Source: Pipra filicauda | Taxonomy: Eukaryota > Chordata > Aves > Passeriformes > Pipridae | Direction of reading: 5' to 3' | Length of the DNA: 64,000 nt | Assembly (NCBI RefSeq): GCF_003945595.2 | Contig: NW_024104405.1 | Location: 789,287 to 853,286, forward strand | Shown here: positions 33,170-44,808 of the stretch, one piece after another | How the letters are laid out: each line of letters begins with the position of its first letter | How positions within the stretch are numbered: position 1 is the stretch's first letter | Translations under genes and position numbers: made by a program | The notes under the pieces: model-generated | Database searches by the model: none | What the model was told of the DNA's origin: nothing | Seen by the model: only the letters and a program-made list of their open reading frames with translations

Positions 33170-34227
33170 TTTGACTCTGCCCTGAATATCTCTGCATTTG
33201 TAAGTATATTTGTGCACAGAGGGTCCTGTTGCACTGGGGTTTGGAGGCAGCACCATCATCTGCATTCAGCAGCGTGCTGTCAGAGCAGTCGTGGTGCATT
33301 TTCAGTGCATGTTCCTTTCTGTCTATTTTTGAACACTGCAAACATTGACGGTACCTTTGAATTCCATTTCCTCTGTCACTGGCTTTTAACCCCAGAGAAA
33401 AAGGAATATGAGCCCTTCTCTCTTGTGTACTTTCATGATTTGAGATACATGGAGGCAGAGGGTCTGTTTAATAGGAAATTATTTCCTAGTATTTTCTGCC
33501 TTGCTTTGGATTTCCTTTCTTTCTAGTATTTTTAGATCCCCAGATAAAAAACCCCTCGGTTTATTTGTGTTGTAAGACAATCCACCAAATAAAGCACGGA
33601 TCACTGGGAGACTTTCTTCAATGAAAGGTCCAGTTTAACTGGTTCACTTTTAATTTAATGAATGGCTCTTTCCCCTCAGACAAGAAGAAACCGCCACAGA
33701 CATTTACAAAGACACAAAAGCCAACACTGGGCTGTTTTATGTTAGTTCCTTTTCTTAAAACATTTGTTTTTAGCTTGAAATGTTCGAGACAGAACTTGCA
33801 GATACAAATCCTCCCCCTTATAGAAACAAAAGTGTTTATACAGCCCACGGTAAATAAACTCTAATTAAATGTATCCATCAACTATAGTTCTTTTATATAA
33901 TTTATTATTTGTTTTCAGAATCTAAGATAATGTTTGATGGAGGCTTAAAATTAAATCTTTATCATAAAACAAATGTCATTTTTCTTTTGAATATTACATG
34001 TTCTTTCCTTCTTTAGAAGTCTATAATTTCTGATAGATTTCTTACTACCAAATCCAGTACAACTTTCTGCCCTGCTTGGAAGTATTTTGACATAAAAAGT
34101 AACCATTTCATGCCATCAGTTGCTGCCTCTAGTTTAGTCCAACTGGTAATTACTGTGTATTTCTACAAAGCATTATTTCCTCTTTTCCTCCTCCTCCAAA
34201 ATTAAAGTGCAAACAGCTCAGTGAACA
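33170..34227. other. AT-rich non-coding stretch
   Basis: No gene recognised. The part 33880-34160 is strongly AT-rich with TTATATAATTTATTATTTG and CTGGTAATTACTGTG and has a 3'-UTR-like or enhancer-like texture. Nothing firmer can be said. Confidence 0.4.
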
Positions 34228-34314
34228 TAACAGAAAAGGGAAGAAAAGGGGGAGGAAAAAAAATGGGGGGAAAAGGGGGGGAAAAAAAGGGGGGGGGAGA
34301 AAGAATAATAATAA
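34228..34314 (+). repeat. Purine-only G/A tract
   Basis: From about 34230 to 34310 the + strand is almost entirely A and G (a single T at 34264 until the AATAATAATA at the end), with G-runs at 34248-34252, 34265-34270, 34275-34281 and 34289-34297 separated by A-runs. Such tracts can form triplex or quadruplex structures and are also frequent sequencing-error spots. Confidence 0.8.
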
Positions 34315-34390
34315 AAAAACAAGAAACAAGAAACATACCATCTAATATAGTCCAGAATTTTTTTCATTGTTTTTACAGAGGTTTACAGTG

Positions 34391-34425
34391 AAAAAAAAAA
34401 AAAAGAAAAGAAAAAGAAGGAAAAA
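34391..34425. repeat. A-rich simple sequence
   Basis: Fourteen A, then GAAAAGAAAAAGAAGGAAAAA. It follows TTTTTACAGAGGTTTACAGTG. It is followed by ordinary sequence with an AATAAA word at 34473-34478. Confidence 0.75.
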
Positions 34426-34494
34426 TTCATATTTTGTTTTGTGCCTTTCTAGTGGTTTGTGCTTGTTGTAGAAATAAAGTCTTACAAATAGAAA

Positions 34495-34527
34495 CCAGAG
34501 AGAGAGAAAGGGCGGGGGGGGGGGAGG
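34495..34527 (+). repeat. GA-rich stretch with an 11-G run
   Basis: Short AGAGAGAGAAAG followed by GGGC and eleven G at 34514-34524. The third purine-rich island within 300 bases. Confidence 0.75.
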
Positions 34528-34599
34528 AATAAAAGCTCGTTTAGTTTCCCTTTTTCATTTCCTTTGCTGGAATCCTGGTTTGGAACATCTGAAGCCAAA

Positions 34600-34930
34600 A
34601 AGGATCCCGAGGTTGGGTGTTTGGCTGGCCCGAGGAGCCCTCCCAGGTTCGTGGTGTCACAGCGGCCCCTGGAGGCGCCGGCACGCGGCGGAGCAGCCGA
34701 ATTAGCGCAAAGAGCCCCAAAAAACCGCTCGGTTTTTTCCCCCGATGGCTTAACCCTCATCGCTACAGACTTGCCGAAAATATTTTAAACTCTTATCTTT
34801 AGCAGGATGGCACTCGAGCGGGGAAAGCTTTCACCGCGCAAAGTAAAATCCGTCCTATTTGTATAGAATCGTTTTTAAAACGCACTGAGTAAAAACCCAG
34901 GAGCCACACTCCGACCTAAACACTTTTAAT
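34600..34930. promoter_or_regulatory. CpG-enriched candidate regulatory block
   Basis: GC-rich with retained CpGs (GGCGCCGGCACGCGGCGGAG, CCGAATTAGCGC, GCACTCGAGCGGGG, TTCACCGCGC), ending in AT-rich DNA. A CTCF-like site reads on the minus strand at 34661-34675. The small CpG peak next to AT-rich DNA could be a promoter core, a developmental enhancer or an exon. Frames of 92 and 74 codons overlap on opposite strands and neither is recognisable. Confidence 0.3.
34661..34675 (-). promoter_or_regulatory. CTCF-like binding site
   Basis: On the minus strand CCTCCAGGGGCCGCT agrees with the published 15-base CTCF core (CCASYAGRKGGCRSY) at 13 positions by hand comparison, with differences at the third and eleventh bases. 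Motif match only. Confidence 0.3.
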
Positions 34931-35960
34931 ACAGAACTGCCTGTTTCAGCTGCGGCTCAACGCTGTGAAATTCAGTTGTTTTCCTGAGTAATACAGAGAT
35001 CTAAAGTGTGGTAGACTATGAGGATCCAGTTTATGCAAAGTGCCTCGGGGGGGACGAACCAGAAAACTGATCAGTATATTTTTGAGACGTGAAGATCTGT
35101 TGATCCCAAGTCTTTTGTTTATCTGGTAACAATTGCTATAGAGGCAGAAAGACTTCAATTATAATGTCGTTATACATTTGTTACGTGTTATTACATTTTA
35201 AGATGTATAATTAATACACATTTGAGCCAACACATCGCACAGTTTTTGCTGTTTGTTATATAATTTCGCTGTTATTGCCTTCACTGTTTTCCTTAACCTT
35301 GTGTAAACACTTCCTTCCCAAGCAAACATTTCAGGGAAAACTAGACAAAAGTTCACTGCAGCAGGAAATATGACTGACTGTTTAAGTTTTAGATTACTGG
35401 CACACATATATTTATTTCCAATGGTAAAGAGAACACCAGGCTCAGGAATTCTTAAGTCACTTGAATATTTTGCGATTTCGATATTTCTGATGTTTTCTCC
35501 TCTGTATGTACTTAAAGAAAATCTTTTAATAGGCATTAATTAATATTTTTCATTTTGGTATTTCAAAATGCTTATACAAAGCATACCAAACAGCTGCATA
35601 ATACTACTACTACTACTAATAATAATAATGTCTTCCAGTGGAAACTTGTATAAATATCGTACACCCTTGGTATGAACCTGCTCAGTGCACAAACATCCAT
35701 TTGTGCTTGCAGTGATGCTTGTAAAGAATCTGTAGAACTTTAAACAGGGTTTAATATCTGTATAGTATATTTATCTAATCAGTAGAGGTGTCTGCCTTGT
35801 ATAGGATGTGAAGAGTTAAAACACATGTGAAAGTATTTCGGTCTCTGTTGACACAGTCATGAAGTAGAAAAAACCCAGCCATGGCAGATAAAAGCCTCCA
35901 CAATTTGTCAGCTGTGTGGTTATGAATATACACAAACTTTACTCATTTTGAGAGCACAAT
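34931..35960. promoter_or_regulatory. Long AT-rich candidate regulatory or 3'-UTR-like block
   Basis: Continuous AT-rich sequence with scattered CpGs (TAATGTCGTTATAC, TTTGCGATTTCGATATTTC, AAATATCGTACACC), GGCATTAATTAATATTTTTC and TGTAAACAC (forkhead-like). The texture, AT-rich with retained CpGs and no repeat signature, resembles either a vertebrate transcription-factor 3' UTR or a conserved enhancer. Neither strand shows a convincing coding end next to it. Confidence 0.28.
35602..35629. repeat. TAC then TAA trinucleotide microsatellite
   Basis: Five TAC units run directly into four TAA/AAT units, a compound trinucleotide repeat inside the AT-rich block. Confidence 0.85.
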
Positions 35961-37530
35961 CTACGTTTTCCTTTCACACCAAGCAAGGAATAAGCATCCC
36001 ATCCTTCAGTGCTGACACAACCAGGAGCTGCATTTCTGGTGCACGACTTCCAGTCGCTACGACGGCCCCTGGATCCAAACTAAGGGTTGTTCTGCTAAAG
36101 AGACAACAGATCTCATTCCAGCTGATCTCACAACTTCCCAGCAAGGTCTGTACTTCCTAAATCTGCCAGGAGAAAAGAAGCTGGCTCAGTGGCTCTAAAT
36201 CAAGCACAAGCAGACTCCCACCGAAGCCTAGAAATCATTTGGAAAACCACCTTTAGCGGGTGTTTAGTGAAAGGTTCTGCTCCACTGGCAGGAGGAATTC
36301 TTTGGTCCCTCACAGTTATTTAAGTACCAGTTGGAAATCACAAACTGAAGCAGCTTCACTTAAATACAGCTGGAAAATACAGGAGAGATTTCCCTAAGAA
36401 ATTCTTCTCCAGTTCAGGTTCTGCTCCCCCGATAGCTGATGTTCTGACTGGACAGATAAATTATGTTTGTATATAATACACCATTCTGGAAAATGTATTT
36501 GCCCCCTTTGTGAGGAAATTAAAGACAATTTTTTAAGGCTGTGACACAAACCAACAAAGGCCAGGAAATGCAGTGTTAGGACTGACTTACCTCTCTCATC
36601 ATTGTGTGCTTTCCCCACAAAACGTACTCACAATGGAGTGAGGCAAGTGGGGAATATCAGACTTAACTTACATTTCCTGGCCTCTTCCAGCTGCTGTCCA
36701 AAACCTTATTGTTGTTTAGGCAGAACTGAGTTCTTTTCTATTTCAGGTTTGTGTTGTGCAGGCATAAACACAAAATGTATCTAATTACGAAGGCAGCGAA
36801 AAGACTGAATAAGCAACTTTTTTTGCTGTGTTAGAAAACAAAAGAAGACAAAACATGGTTTTATTTCCATGTTAAGAGCCTGGAAATAACTAACAGGAAT
36901 AGCTAGCAATTAATGCCACAGTGCCTTGTACTATTTAAGATCACAGAGCATTTGGGATTATGTTATTTACCAAGAATACCAATGAGATGCAACAAGAAGG
37001 CCTCAGTCTCTAAAGATTTTTGTGTCAGAGCACAGTTGGTGAAATATCCAGGTACATTTGAAGCATTTTGTCTGAAAGAAGGCAAACTGCAAAGGGAAAA
37101 AAGCAAAAAAAAAGGAGAAAAAAAAGGACAGTTTGAATGCTACTGCTATTAGTTTAGTGCTTAATACTTCAAGAATACTCGGTGATGAAAGACTGAACAT
37201 ACAAGTTTTCTCCACGTTGATTCTCTGCAAGTTCTTTTGCATATTTTCTTCTGCAAAACGTTTAAACTTTAACTATATTTTAGCATTTGAAGCATGATAT
37301 ATGTGCATGTAAAACTTGCCAGTGTGTACATAGTTATTCATTAAAACGAGCTTTATGGCACTCTCAGTTTATTTCTGCATTTTTAAGGTGAGTGCAAAAA
37401 GCATTTTGGGTTTCTTTGGGTTTCTTTTTAAAATGCATTTCAGTTGGATTTCATTGAATGTGTTGTACACCTTGACATTTAAGGTACTTTAATGGGGGGT
37501 TTCTTAGTTACAAAAACGAAGTTCTTGAAA
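35961..37530. other. Unassigned non-coding stretch
   Basis: AT-rich at 36780-37500. A consensus minus-strand donor-like site (GAG/GTAAGT) reads at 36585-36593 but no matching acceptor is visible nearby. An A-rich stretch lies at 37097-37128. No gene recognised. Confidence 0.45.
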
Positions 37531-37538
37531 GAGAGGTT

Positions 37539-37577
37539 GGGGGGGGGAAATCCTTTTAGAAAAAAAAAGAGGGGGGC
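37539..37577 (+). repeat. G-run and A/G simple sequence
   Basis: Nine G at 37539-37547, then an A-run and GAGGGGGGCGG ending at 37578. Purine-rich simple sequence similar in style to the cluster at 34.2-34.5 kb. Confidence 0.7.
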
Positions 37578-40500
37578 GGTATGGCTAAAAGGACTTAATT
37601 TTCTAAAGCTCAAATTCCAAAGGAGGAAGACGGGGAGAAATAGGAACTGAAACTAATTTACCTGCATTCCTTTGTCACTGCTTGGCCCTTGACTAGTAAA
37701 TGATTCCTTTCACTAGCCAATAAAACCAAATCAAAAGCAGGCTTAGGGAGCAGAGGGGGAAGGGGGGCAAGAGAGTAGAAGAGAGAATCAACTTAAACTT
37801 TGACAAAAACAGAGAAGAAGGGAAGGAAGAAAGCAAACTCACTCCTCTTGCTTTCCAGGAGCTCCCAGGAGCTGTGTGCCTGACTCCTTGTGCCAACTTC
37901 CCAGCACTAGCACAGCACAAAGACATTCCCTACCTGCTTTCCTGCAGCACTAGCTAAGGTGGGTCTGTTGTTCCCTGCCTTTGTCTCCATTCCACGCTGG
38001 CCCCAGAAGCCCTGCCAGTCTGGGGACACTGCAAGGGCTGTCCAAGGGCTTCGGAGGGGAACGGTGTCCAAGGGCACGTTTGATCTGCACAAACTTGCCT
38101 GCGAGGCCTGGGAAAGGTTCAGTTCCCAAGAGGGATGTACAGCAACGTGACAGCAGCTTCCAGAGCTCTGAGGGTGAGTCTGGGATTGCTGGGCACTGTG
38201 CAAACATGTACAGTGGTATCTTCTCCCCCTAGAATACTTCACGTTCTAGAGAAGGAAAAGCTTCAGAGAAGGGCACGGGATGTATTGACAGGGTCACACT
38301 TTCAAAAGTGCCCACATGTTCAAGGCAGAAGTCCACTGAAAGATGCTTTGAATTCTGGTTTTAATGCTGACCATATCAATTATTTTTAATAAATAACGAC
38401 TGGTGGGAAAAGAGGCGAGATAAGTTCTTCAAAATCAGAAGAGCTGAAAACGCGATATGGAAATTCTTTTCTCTCGCAACCACTGCATTGTATTTTTAGC
38501 ATCAAAGGGGATTCCTCAGGGCTGAGTACACAGTCATTTTTCAGAACTGGATTTTTTTTCTTCTTTCATCCCTCTCTTGACTAAAAAGAAGAGCTGGTTA
38601 GATAGACCAGCAGGCAGGGAAGAGCATAATGACCAGAAAAGCCAAATACAGATCTCTCAGTTCCACACGTGCCTTCAAGTGGTTGTAATGATGCCAAAGG
38701 CAAGTCAGGAGGTACAATCACAAGTGGGAAGAGTAGCTCTAAGACCTCTCAAGGTCAGGATCACTTAAAACTTTCTATTTTGATGAATGATCAGTTTGTG
38801 GAGAGAGGGCCCAGGGAACGTGGCACACCCTTGTCAGACAGAAGCAGAGCCTACCAAGAGGTCCAGCACCCCCCCTGTGCCCCTTTGCCAGCAGTCACAA
38901 TGCTCCACCCAGCAGCAAAGTCATCAGGGCTGCAAACCACACAGCAGCAGAGCAGAAATCAGACCAGATCTTATCAAGATACCAGCCTTAAACACCCTCC
39001 ATTTGCCTGTGGTACCTCTACAGGAGAAGTAAAGATACAATCACAAGCAAATGGTTCCCTGTTTCCTTCCTGCCAGTGTGCTACTGGGCTGTGCCCAAAT
39101 GACCTACATTCATCTCCATGGTGGAGGAGAACAACCTCAGTGTCAGCACAGCCACGTTGGGATGTTATCTGTGTCTGTACTCCAAAAGACACAGGCCCAT
39201 CTTGGGGAACTTGGATGAACCTCCTTCCCACACGAGAGGCAGAGCTGCCTCAGGAGAGCACGACAGTTCTTCCAGCCCTGGGCAGCCAGCAAAATCTTTT
39301 TAAACTTTCCACCCTGGGGAAAGGCTGCCCCAGGAAATGGGTTCTGCATCCAAACAGCAGGTTTCAACTTTTAGTTGCAGAGAACAGCCAAGATTCCCAT
39401 TAAACAGTGTCTGGAATTTCATGCAGGGTACAGGGTATTTATCCCTAATTAGCAGCAAATATAACATATAGAAGAAAGAATTCTAAGACTTCAAACTTTC
39501 CCCATTTATAGTATACATATAACATATATTCATGTATCTATATACATTCACACACCAGTTTTTACAGTCCTTGTTTCCTAAATACTCAAGCACACAATCA
39601 TAAATAGAGGTGTAGCCTGGAATGCCTTGCTGTGGTGTTTAGTATAGGGAAAAGATTTCAGGAGCTCCAAGTAAAATAAAACACGAGAGCTGTACCTGTA
39701 AGGACCAACACTCTGGAATAAAGGGTTCCCTTTAGAGTGATGAAGAAATAGAAACAGAAAACTAAAGGTCCTTGGTGTAGCTCATCTCTGCATTCTTACA
39801 GTCCCTTGCTGCTCCCACACACTCACGGTGTGAACAAAGAACACCTGCACGAGGTTAACAATTAGTGCTCAATTAACAATCACCTGTTCTTCAAAGATTC
39901 CTACACACAGAAAAAGCTCCATAGTACAGCCAAAGAGCTTTAAAGGCCCTTCCAAAAAGGAGTATGGGGAGTTTAAAGTAACAAGACTCTAACTAGTATG
40001 TAAGAGTTCTCTCTTGTTTTTGAACAACCAAATGCTTTGGGAAGTGTCTGCTCCAGTGCTGGAAGAATGGAAAGTAAAAAAGTAATGGGATTTGTGCCAT
40101 GCCATCCATGGAGCTGGATCAGACACTGTGCTTCCCAAGTCCCAGGCTTGAATCCATTCCTTCAAACCTGCTGATGTACAACCACCAATGCAACACCAGC
40201 CAGTGTGTGTGGGGGTGTGTGCTTCCTTCCTCTTCCATCACGTTCCTGCTCCTGTGGCTGTGCTTTACCTTCTGTGGGTTAGATTTGACTCTCGAGAATT
40301 TCATAAAATAAATATTAACTCGAGCTACTGCTCTTCCACATTCCTCTAAGTAAAAGATTTTTTTTTTAAAGGAATCCTTTAATGTTGTTTTTTTGAATGT
40401 CTATGAGCAGATCCCAGAAACAGGTTCAAAGTTTAACAGAAGTCACAAGTGACATCACTTCTGTTCCCATTCTAGTTCCTCAGTTCCTGTAAATTCCAAA

Positions 40501-41906
40501 TGTTGTGCAGACAGCACTGTCCTGGTTCTCCCTTAATCTGACTCATGGCTGGAACCTTTCAAACACCAGTTTGACAGCTATCCAGCCTCACTGATTTTTA
40601 GGAATGATCAGCATTTCATCCATTATGGTCTATTTGTAAAATGCACTTTCTAAGGGATCTTTGGGGCCAGCACAGACAAGGGAAGTACCACTGAACTTCC
40701 CACCTCAAGCTCTGGTGCACAAGGCACTCAAATATCAGAGAGGGTAAATGTCAGTGATATCAGTCATAATTACCAGAAGGTAATTGTGCCATCTGAGAGT
40801 TGCATAAAACACCAGGGGTAGTTCAGGAAGCCTAAATGCAGATTTATTCTGGAAATGGCAGTGCCATCAGCCAGCTCCCACACCTGCATTCACTGGGATT
40901 CCCCATGTGACAAGAGAAGCTCTGGATTGGTGACCACCTCAGCCAAATCCCACAGCAGGAAGGCTGCATCCCAGAAGCTCCGTGTCTGAGAATGGGCTTG
41001 AAGTGTTTCAGGGGGAATTTCAGAGACTTTCTACTCCCTAGCATCTCTCTCAACCATTTAGCCACTCAATTGTAGGCTGTCTAAAAATGCTCTTTAAAAG
41101 ATAATAAAAGAAAAAAACAAAAAACACCCAACACAATAAAACAGCAAAAGGAAGTTAAGACAGAAGAAAACACATGGAAGATGGTATCATGATCAGCTCA
41201 GAGAAATACATCACAGAGGTGATGCTTTTCAATGAAGACGTTAATTAATTAATAAGTATATTTACTCCTTCTGCCAGAAGACCTTGACAAGATTTATGCA
41301 TCTGTCAGCTACCTGAGGTACATTTGGAGGAATGGAAATGGGAAGTAAAAAGAACTATTAAAAGCAAATTAAACCAGTAGGAATCTCTGACGTCTGTACC
41401 CTCCCTGAGAGGTGTTAGGAGTTGGTTCAAAGGAGAGGCACTGAGCCCACAGCAGAGCTGTGGAATGGGAATATGAACAGCTGGAACAGCTGGAGGGAAG
41501 TCATGAAAATCCAATGGGAATGCTGGGAAAATTTTAGACGTTTACTCCAACAAAGAAATTGCGAGAGGATGGAGTACATGAGGAACAGGTAAAGTGGCCC
41601 AAAATTCTCTATTGAAAATAAATTACTATACACAGGAAAAGCATTGCCCAGAGAACCAAATGCAATCCAGACTGAGACACTGCGGTATTAAAGCATGGTG
41701 GGAACACATAAGAAGTCCTGGCCCTGCCCTGAAGTATTTGCATTTAAGATGATGAAAGGAATTCATAAATGCTGAGTGGTTGGGATGTTCCACGGTCTGT
41801 TTGCAGACAAACCATGAACAAAAGTAGGGATGGAAAAAATAAAATTAATCAGGAGAAAATATGCACTATTTACTTATCCCATCAGACCTCTACAAAGCCA
41901 AGAATT
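37578..41906. other. Unassigned non-coding stretch
   Basis: The longest open frame in the window (244 codons, 38669-39403 +) lies here. It is rich in Ser, Thr, Gln and Pro, has no domain and is overlapped by other open frames on both strands, so it is not called. AT-rich TATA-type low-complexity sequence is at about 39510-39550. Nothing else recognised. Confidence 0.5.
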
Positions 41907-41936
41907 GTTTTTGTTTTTTGTTTTTTGTTTTTTTTT
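41907..41936. repeat. T-rich (GTTTTT)n simple sequence
   Basis: Units of G followed by five to nine T, repeated four times. Confidence 0.8.
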
Positions 41937-42059
41937 CAAAATATGCCACTGATCACTGAGAAATATTTTTAATAATATGAGTGTACAAACATATGTTGTT
42001 TTGTGCTTTCCTGGACACTAACTGGGAAGGTGGAGCGAGTCAGTCATCAAGTCCAACTG

Positions 42060-42380
42060 TAGAAACTTCAGCATATTTAAGGCCTCTAATTTTTCCCACC
42101 GAATTCTGCAAAGTTTTTAAGACCAGCAAATTACAGTGATATTTTTGCTCTGTGAAATAATCTCCCTTGCTCTCCCTAATCTCTTTGTCTCCACAAAGTC
42201 TATCATTTAATGGAGCAGGATGCTTCAAAATATTGCCAGGGCCATTATCTCTGGCTGTGTTAATAAACTTGCCTCCAAGACACGCCCATATTAACATTCC
42301 CACATGCACCCATTTCACGGGGAAGGCACACAAAATGCCTCAGCCCCCGCGGGGAAATGTTTCCAAGTGCTTATGCAAAA
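42060..42380. promoter_or_regulatory. Candidate regulatory block
   Basis: Contains AGCATATTTAAGGCC, ATCATTTAATGGAGC, CCATTATCTCTGGC, TGTTAATAAACTTGCC, CGCCCATATTAACATTCCC and CACGGGGAAGGC. Compact, non-repetitive, with homeodomain-like cores and retained CpGs toward the right end. Two overlapping open frames on opposite strands (42040-42333 and 42167-42544) are not recognisable. Inferred function. Confidence 0.3.
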
Positions 42381-44009
42381 GAAGGAATAGGCAGGACATG
42401 GCAAACACAGTGGTACACACACGCAGAAATCACTCCCAAATCCAGGAGAAAGCCGCCCCTTTGCCAAGCTCCAGGTTTCCTGGAGCAAACAAGTCGGCAG
42501 GAAACTCCTCCAACAAGCCAGAGCTGGCCACACAAACACTGTAACCCCTCCCTTTGGTTGTTACAGTAGTGATGGGGCAATCCCTGGCCAGAGGGCTTGA
42601 GGAATAGGAAAGCAGGAACAGGAAATGTCAAGCTCCAGCCCATGGAATAGCACAGTGTCCCTACCAGAGCACAGGAAAAAAACCCTACCCCCAGCAACTC
42701 CCCCTGCAGTAGATACCCTGATCTAAAAGCATGAACTAGATGGTTCAGTGAGATAAAGTCTTCTCAAAAAAGTCCAGAACTGCTTTGTCAGTCATCTATA
42801 ATTTGCCTAATAAATACATAAATGCACAGCAGGTTCATGTGGGCACAGACACATCCATCAGGGAGGTGAACAGTGAGCACCTCCATCTACCCAGGTAGCC
42901 AGCCAGCTTGCCACTTTGCTTTTTAGGTACCACAGAAACAGGAGATACGGTTGGTCAGCTACAATCCTACCCACAGGGGGAAGCACCGCTGATTTCTGAC
43001 GTACAGCTCTGGTCTGAGCTGCACTGGCAAGTTCTTATTCACTGAAAATACCACAGAAACAGCGTGTCTTTTTTTGACCAGCCAGTACCTTTGCAGCAGT
43101 TATACCCCACTCTCCTCACGGATGTAAGCACTAGCCCAGCCTTGGCTTGAGCTAAGAGCAGGATGATTTGCAAACACTTAAGATCTTGTAGCTTCTCTCC
43201 TCCTCTTTCTGCTAATCAGGTTTGGTTTTGCTGGCTCTTAACACATCCACTAATTCACATCTGGACGCTTCACCTCTTTTTATTGCTTTCTGCAGTGTCT
43301 GGTCTCTCAGATCAGTGCATGGGGCAGCAGTCTTTATGCCCAACTTCTCCATGCTCCCTTGACAGACCCTCTGTGTTTGGAGTAAAGCCCTGTAACACAG
43401 GGCAACAGCAGCAAAAGCAGTGACTGGACAGTTTTACACACACACAGCACTGAATTTAGTGATGACAAATGACCTCTCTGCCATTCCATACCTCACTGCT
43501 TCCTGCCTTTTGCCTCTGCATCCTTTAGCATCTCCACACCCATTCCACCCTTTTCCCTGCAGACACCATCCAAGATGGTACAATCAGTACTTAAACCACC
43601 TTCCTGCTAACAACCACAGAAGAAGAAAAAAAACATTTCATGCGTAGCCAAAAAGTCAAACAAGCAGAAAATGTGCAGCTATTCCATTCTCTCCCTGAGC
43701 TACAAGGAAGATATCCATGGGTGCCATCCTCCCAGTGTGCCACGCTGCCTCCCCCGTTCCCATTTTACCCCAGAATAGAAAGAATAGAGTTGCAGATGCT
43801 TTGTTTTCTCTCAGGAGTTCTCAGAAATCTCACTCTCCAGGCACTGGAGAGCTGGGGCAAAGCACCATGTTAAAATAGCCAAGCTTTGGGTCTTAGTTTC
43901 CATCCGGAGAAGGAAGTACATCCCATGCCTTGCCGTTTCCAGGCCTTTCTTTGAAAATCCTTTCTTTTCTTTAAATAACAAGGGGTAGCAGTCAAGTGAA
44001 AGCAAGGGC
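42381..44009. other. Unassigned non-coding stretch
   Basis: No gene recognised. Several overlapping frames between 42315 and 42700 reflect moderate GC content. Confidence 0.5.
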
Positions 44010-44410
44010 TACTTGATCCATTGTTTGGCCCTCAGCCAGGTTCTGCTGGGCCCGCTTTCCCTCTCAACCACCCGTTTTCCTATCGTTCCTGTAATTTGGG
44101 GAGATTAAGATGTATAGCCTGTAAATTGGCTAAACTTTTCCAGGCTGCTTTAATGAGACTTCATATAATAGGGGTTGGCTTTTTTTTTTTTTTCTTTTTA
44201 ATATTTTCCTTAACGTGACCCATATGGAAATAAAAAGATATATTTTTTAATGTATGCTAGATTACGGCCGACGTTTTCCTCAAATTAAAATCCATGCTTC
44301 AGCAGCAGCATACATTTTCAATGATGTCAAATGTATTTTTTCAGCCAACTGGCTGGGGTCACCCTTATAACTCAAAAAGTTTAAGTGTGCTGGATAATCA
44401 GGAGAACATG
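44010..44410. promoter_or_regulatory. Candidate regulatory block
   Basis: AT-rich sequence with GAGATTAAGATG, GCTTTAATGAGACTTC, GACCCATATGGAAATAAAAAG (CArG-like), GATTACGGCCGACG, TTTCAATGATGTCAAATG and AGCCAACTGGCTGGGGTC. A T-run at 44180-44191 interrupts it. CpGs are preserved in an AT-rich context. Regulatory identity is inference. Confidence 0.32.
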
Positions 44411-44478
44411 TGAGTCTCTATAGGGCACTGTGGCTGCTTGGGAGCACAGAGGGCCTATTCTATTACGAGGCATTTGGG

Positions 44479-44808
44479 GCAGGAGATATGGGGTAAGACT
44501 GGGATAAAGCCCTGCCTCTGGATGAGCAGGAGCTATGTGGTAAGACTGGGATAAAGCTCTGCCTCTGGATGAGCAGGAGCTATGTGGTAAGACTGGGATA
44601 AAGCTCTGCCTCTGGATGAGCAGGAGCTATGTGGTAAGACTGGGATAAAGCCCTGCCTCTGGATGAGCAGGAGCTATGGGGTAGGACTGGGATAAAGCCC
44701 TGCCTCTGGATGAGCAGGAGCTATGGGGTAGGACTGGGATAAAGCCCTGCCTCTGGATGAGCAGGAGCTATGGGGCAGGACTGGGATAAAGCCCTGCCTC
44801 TGGATGAG
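44479..44808. repeat. Minisatellite: seven copies of a 47-bp unit
   Basis: A fixed phase (GGGATAAAGC) recurs at 44501, 44548, 44595, 44642, 44689, 44736 and 44783, exactly 47 bases apart. The unit reads GCAGGAGCTATGKGGTARGA, then CTGGGATAAAGCYCTGCCTC and TGGATGA. Internal copies share variants in blocks (copies 2-4 carry TGTGG, copies 5-6 carry GGTAGGAC), a sign of stepwise expansion. Since 47 is not a multiple of three, it does not encode a simple peptide repeat. The array ends abruptly in unrelated sequence. Confidence 0.95.

Noticed and set aside
38669..39403. 244-codon open frame, one of the longest in the window
   Set aside because: Low-information Ser/Thr/Gln/Pro-rich sequence without motifs; overlapping open frames on both strands; no splice or promoter context.
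42034..42060. Possible CR1 fragment (TCATCAAGTCCAACTG)
   Set aside because: Only one short word matches; flanks do not continue as CR1.
44479..44808. Regular repeats considered as a CRISPR array
   Set aside because: Copies are contiguous with no unique spacers, the unit is 47 bp head-to-tail, and the genome is eukaryotic. It is a minisatellite.
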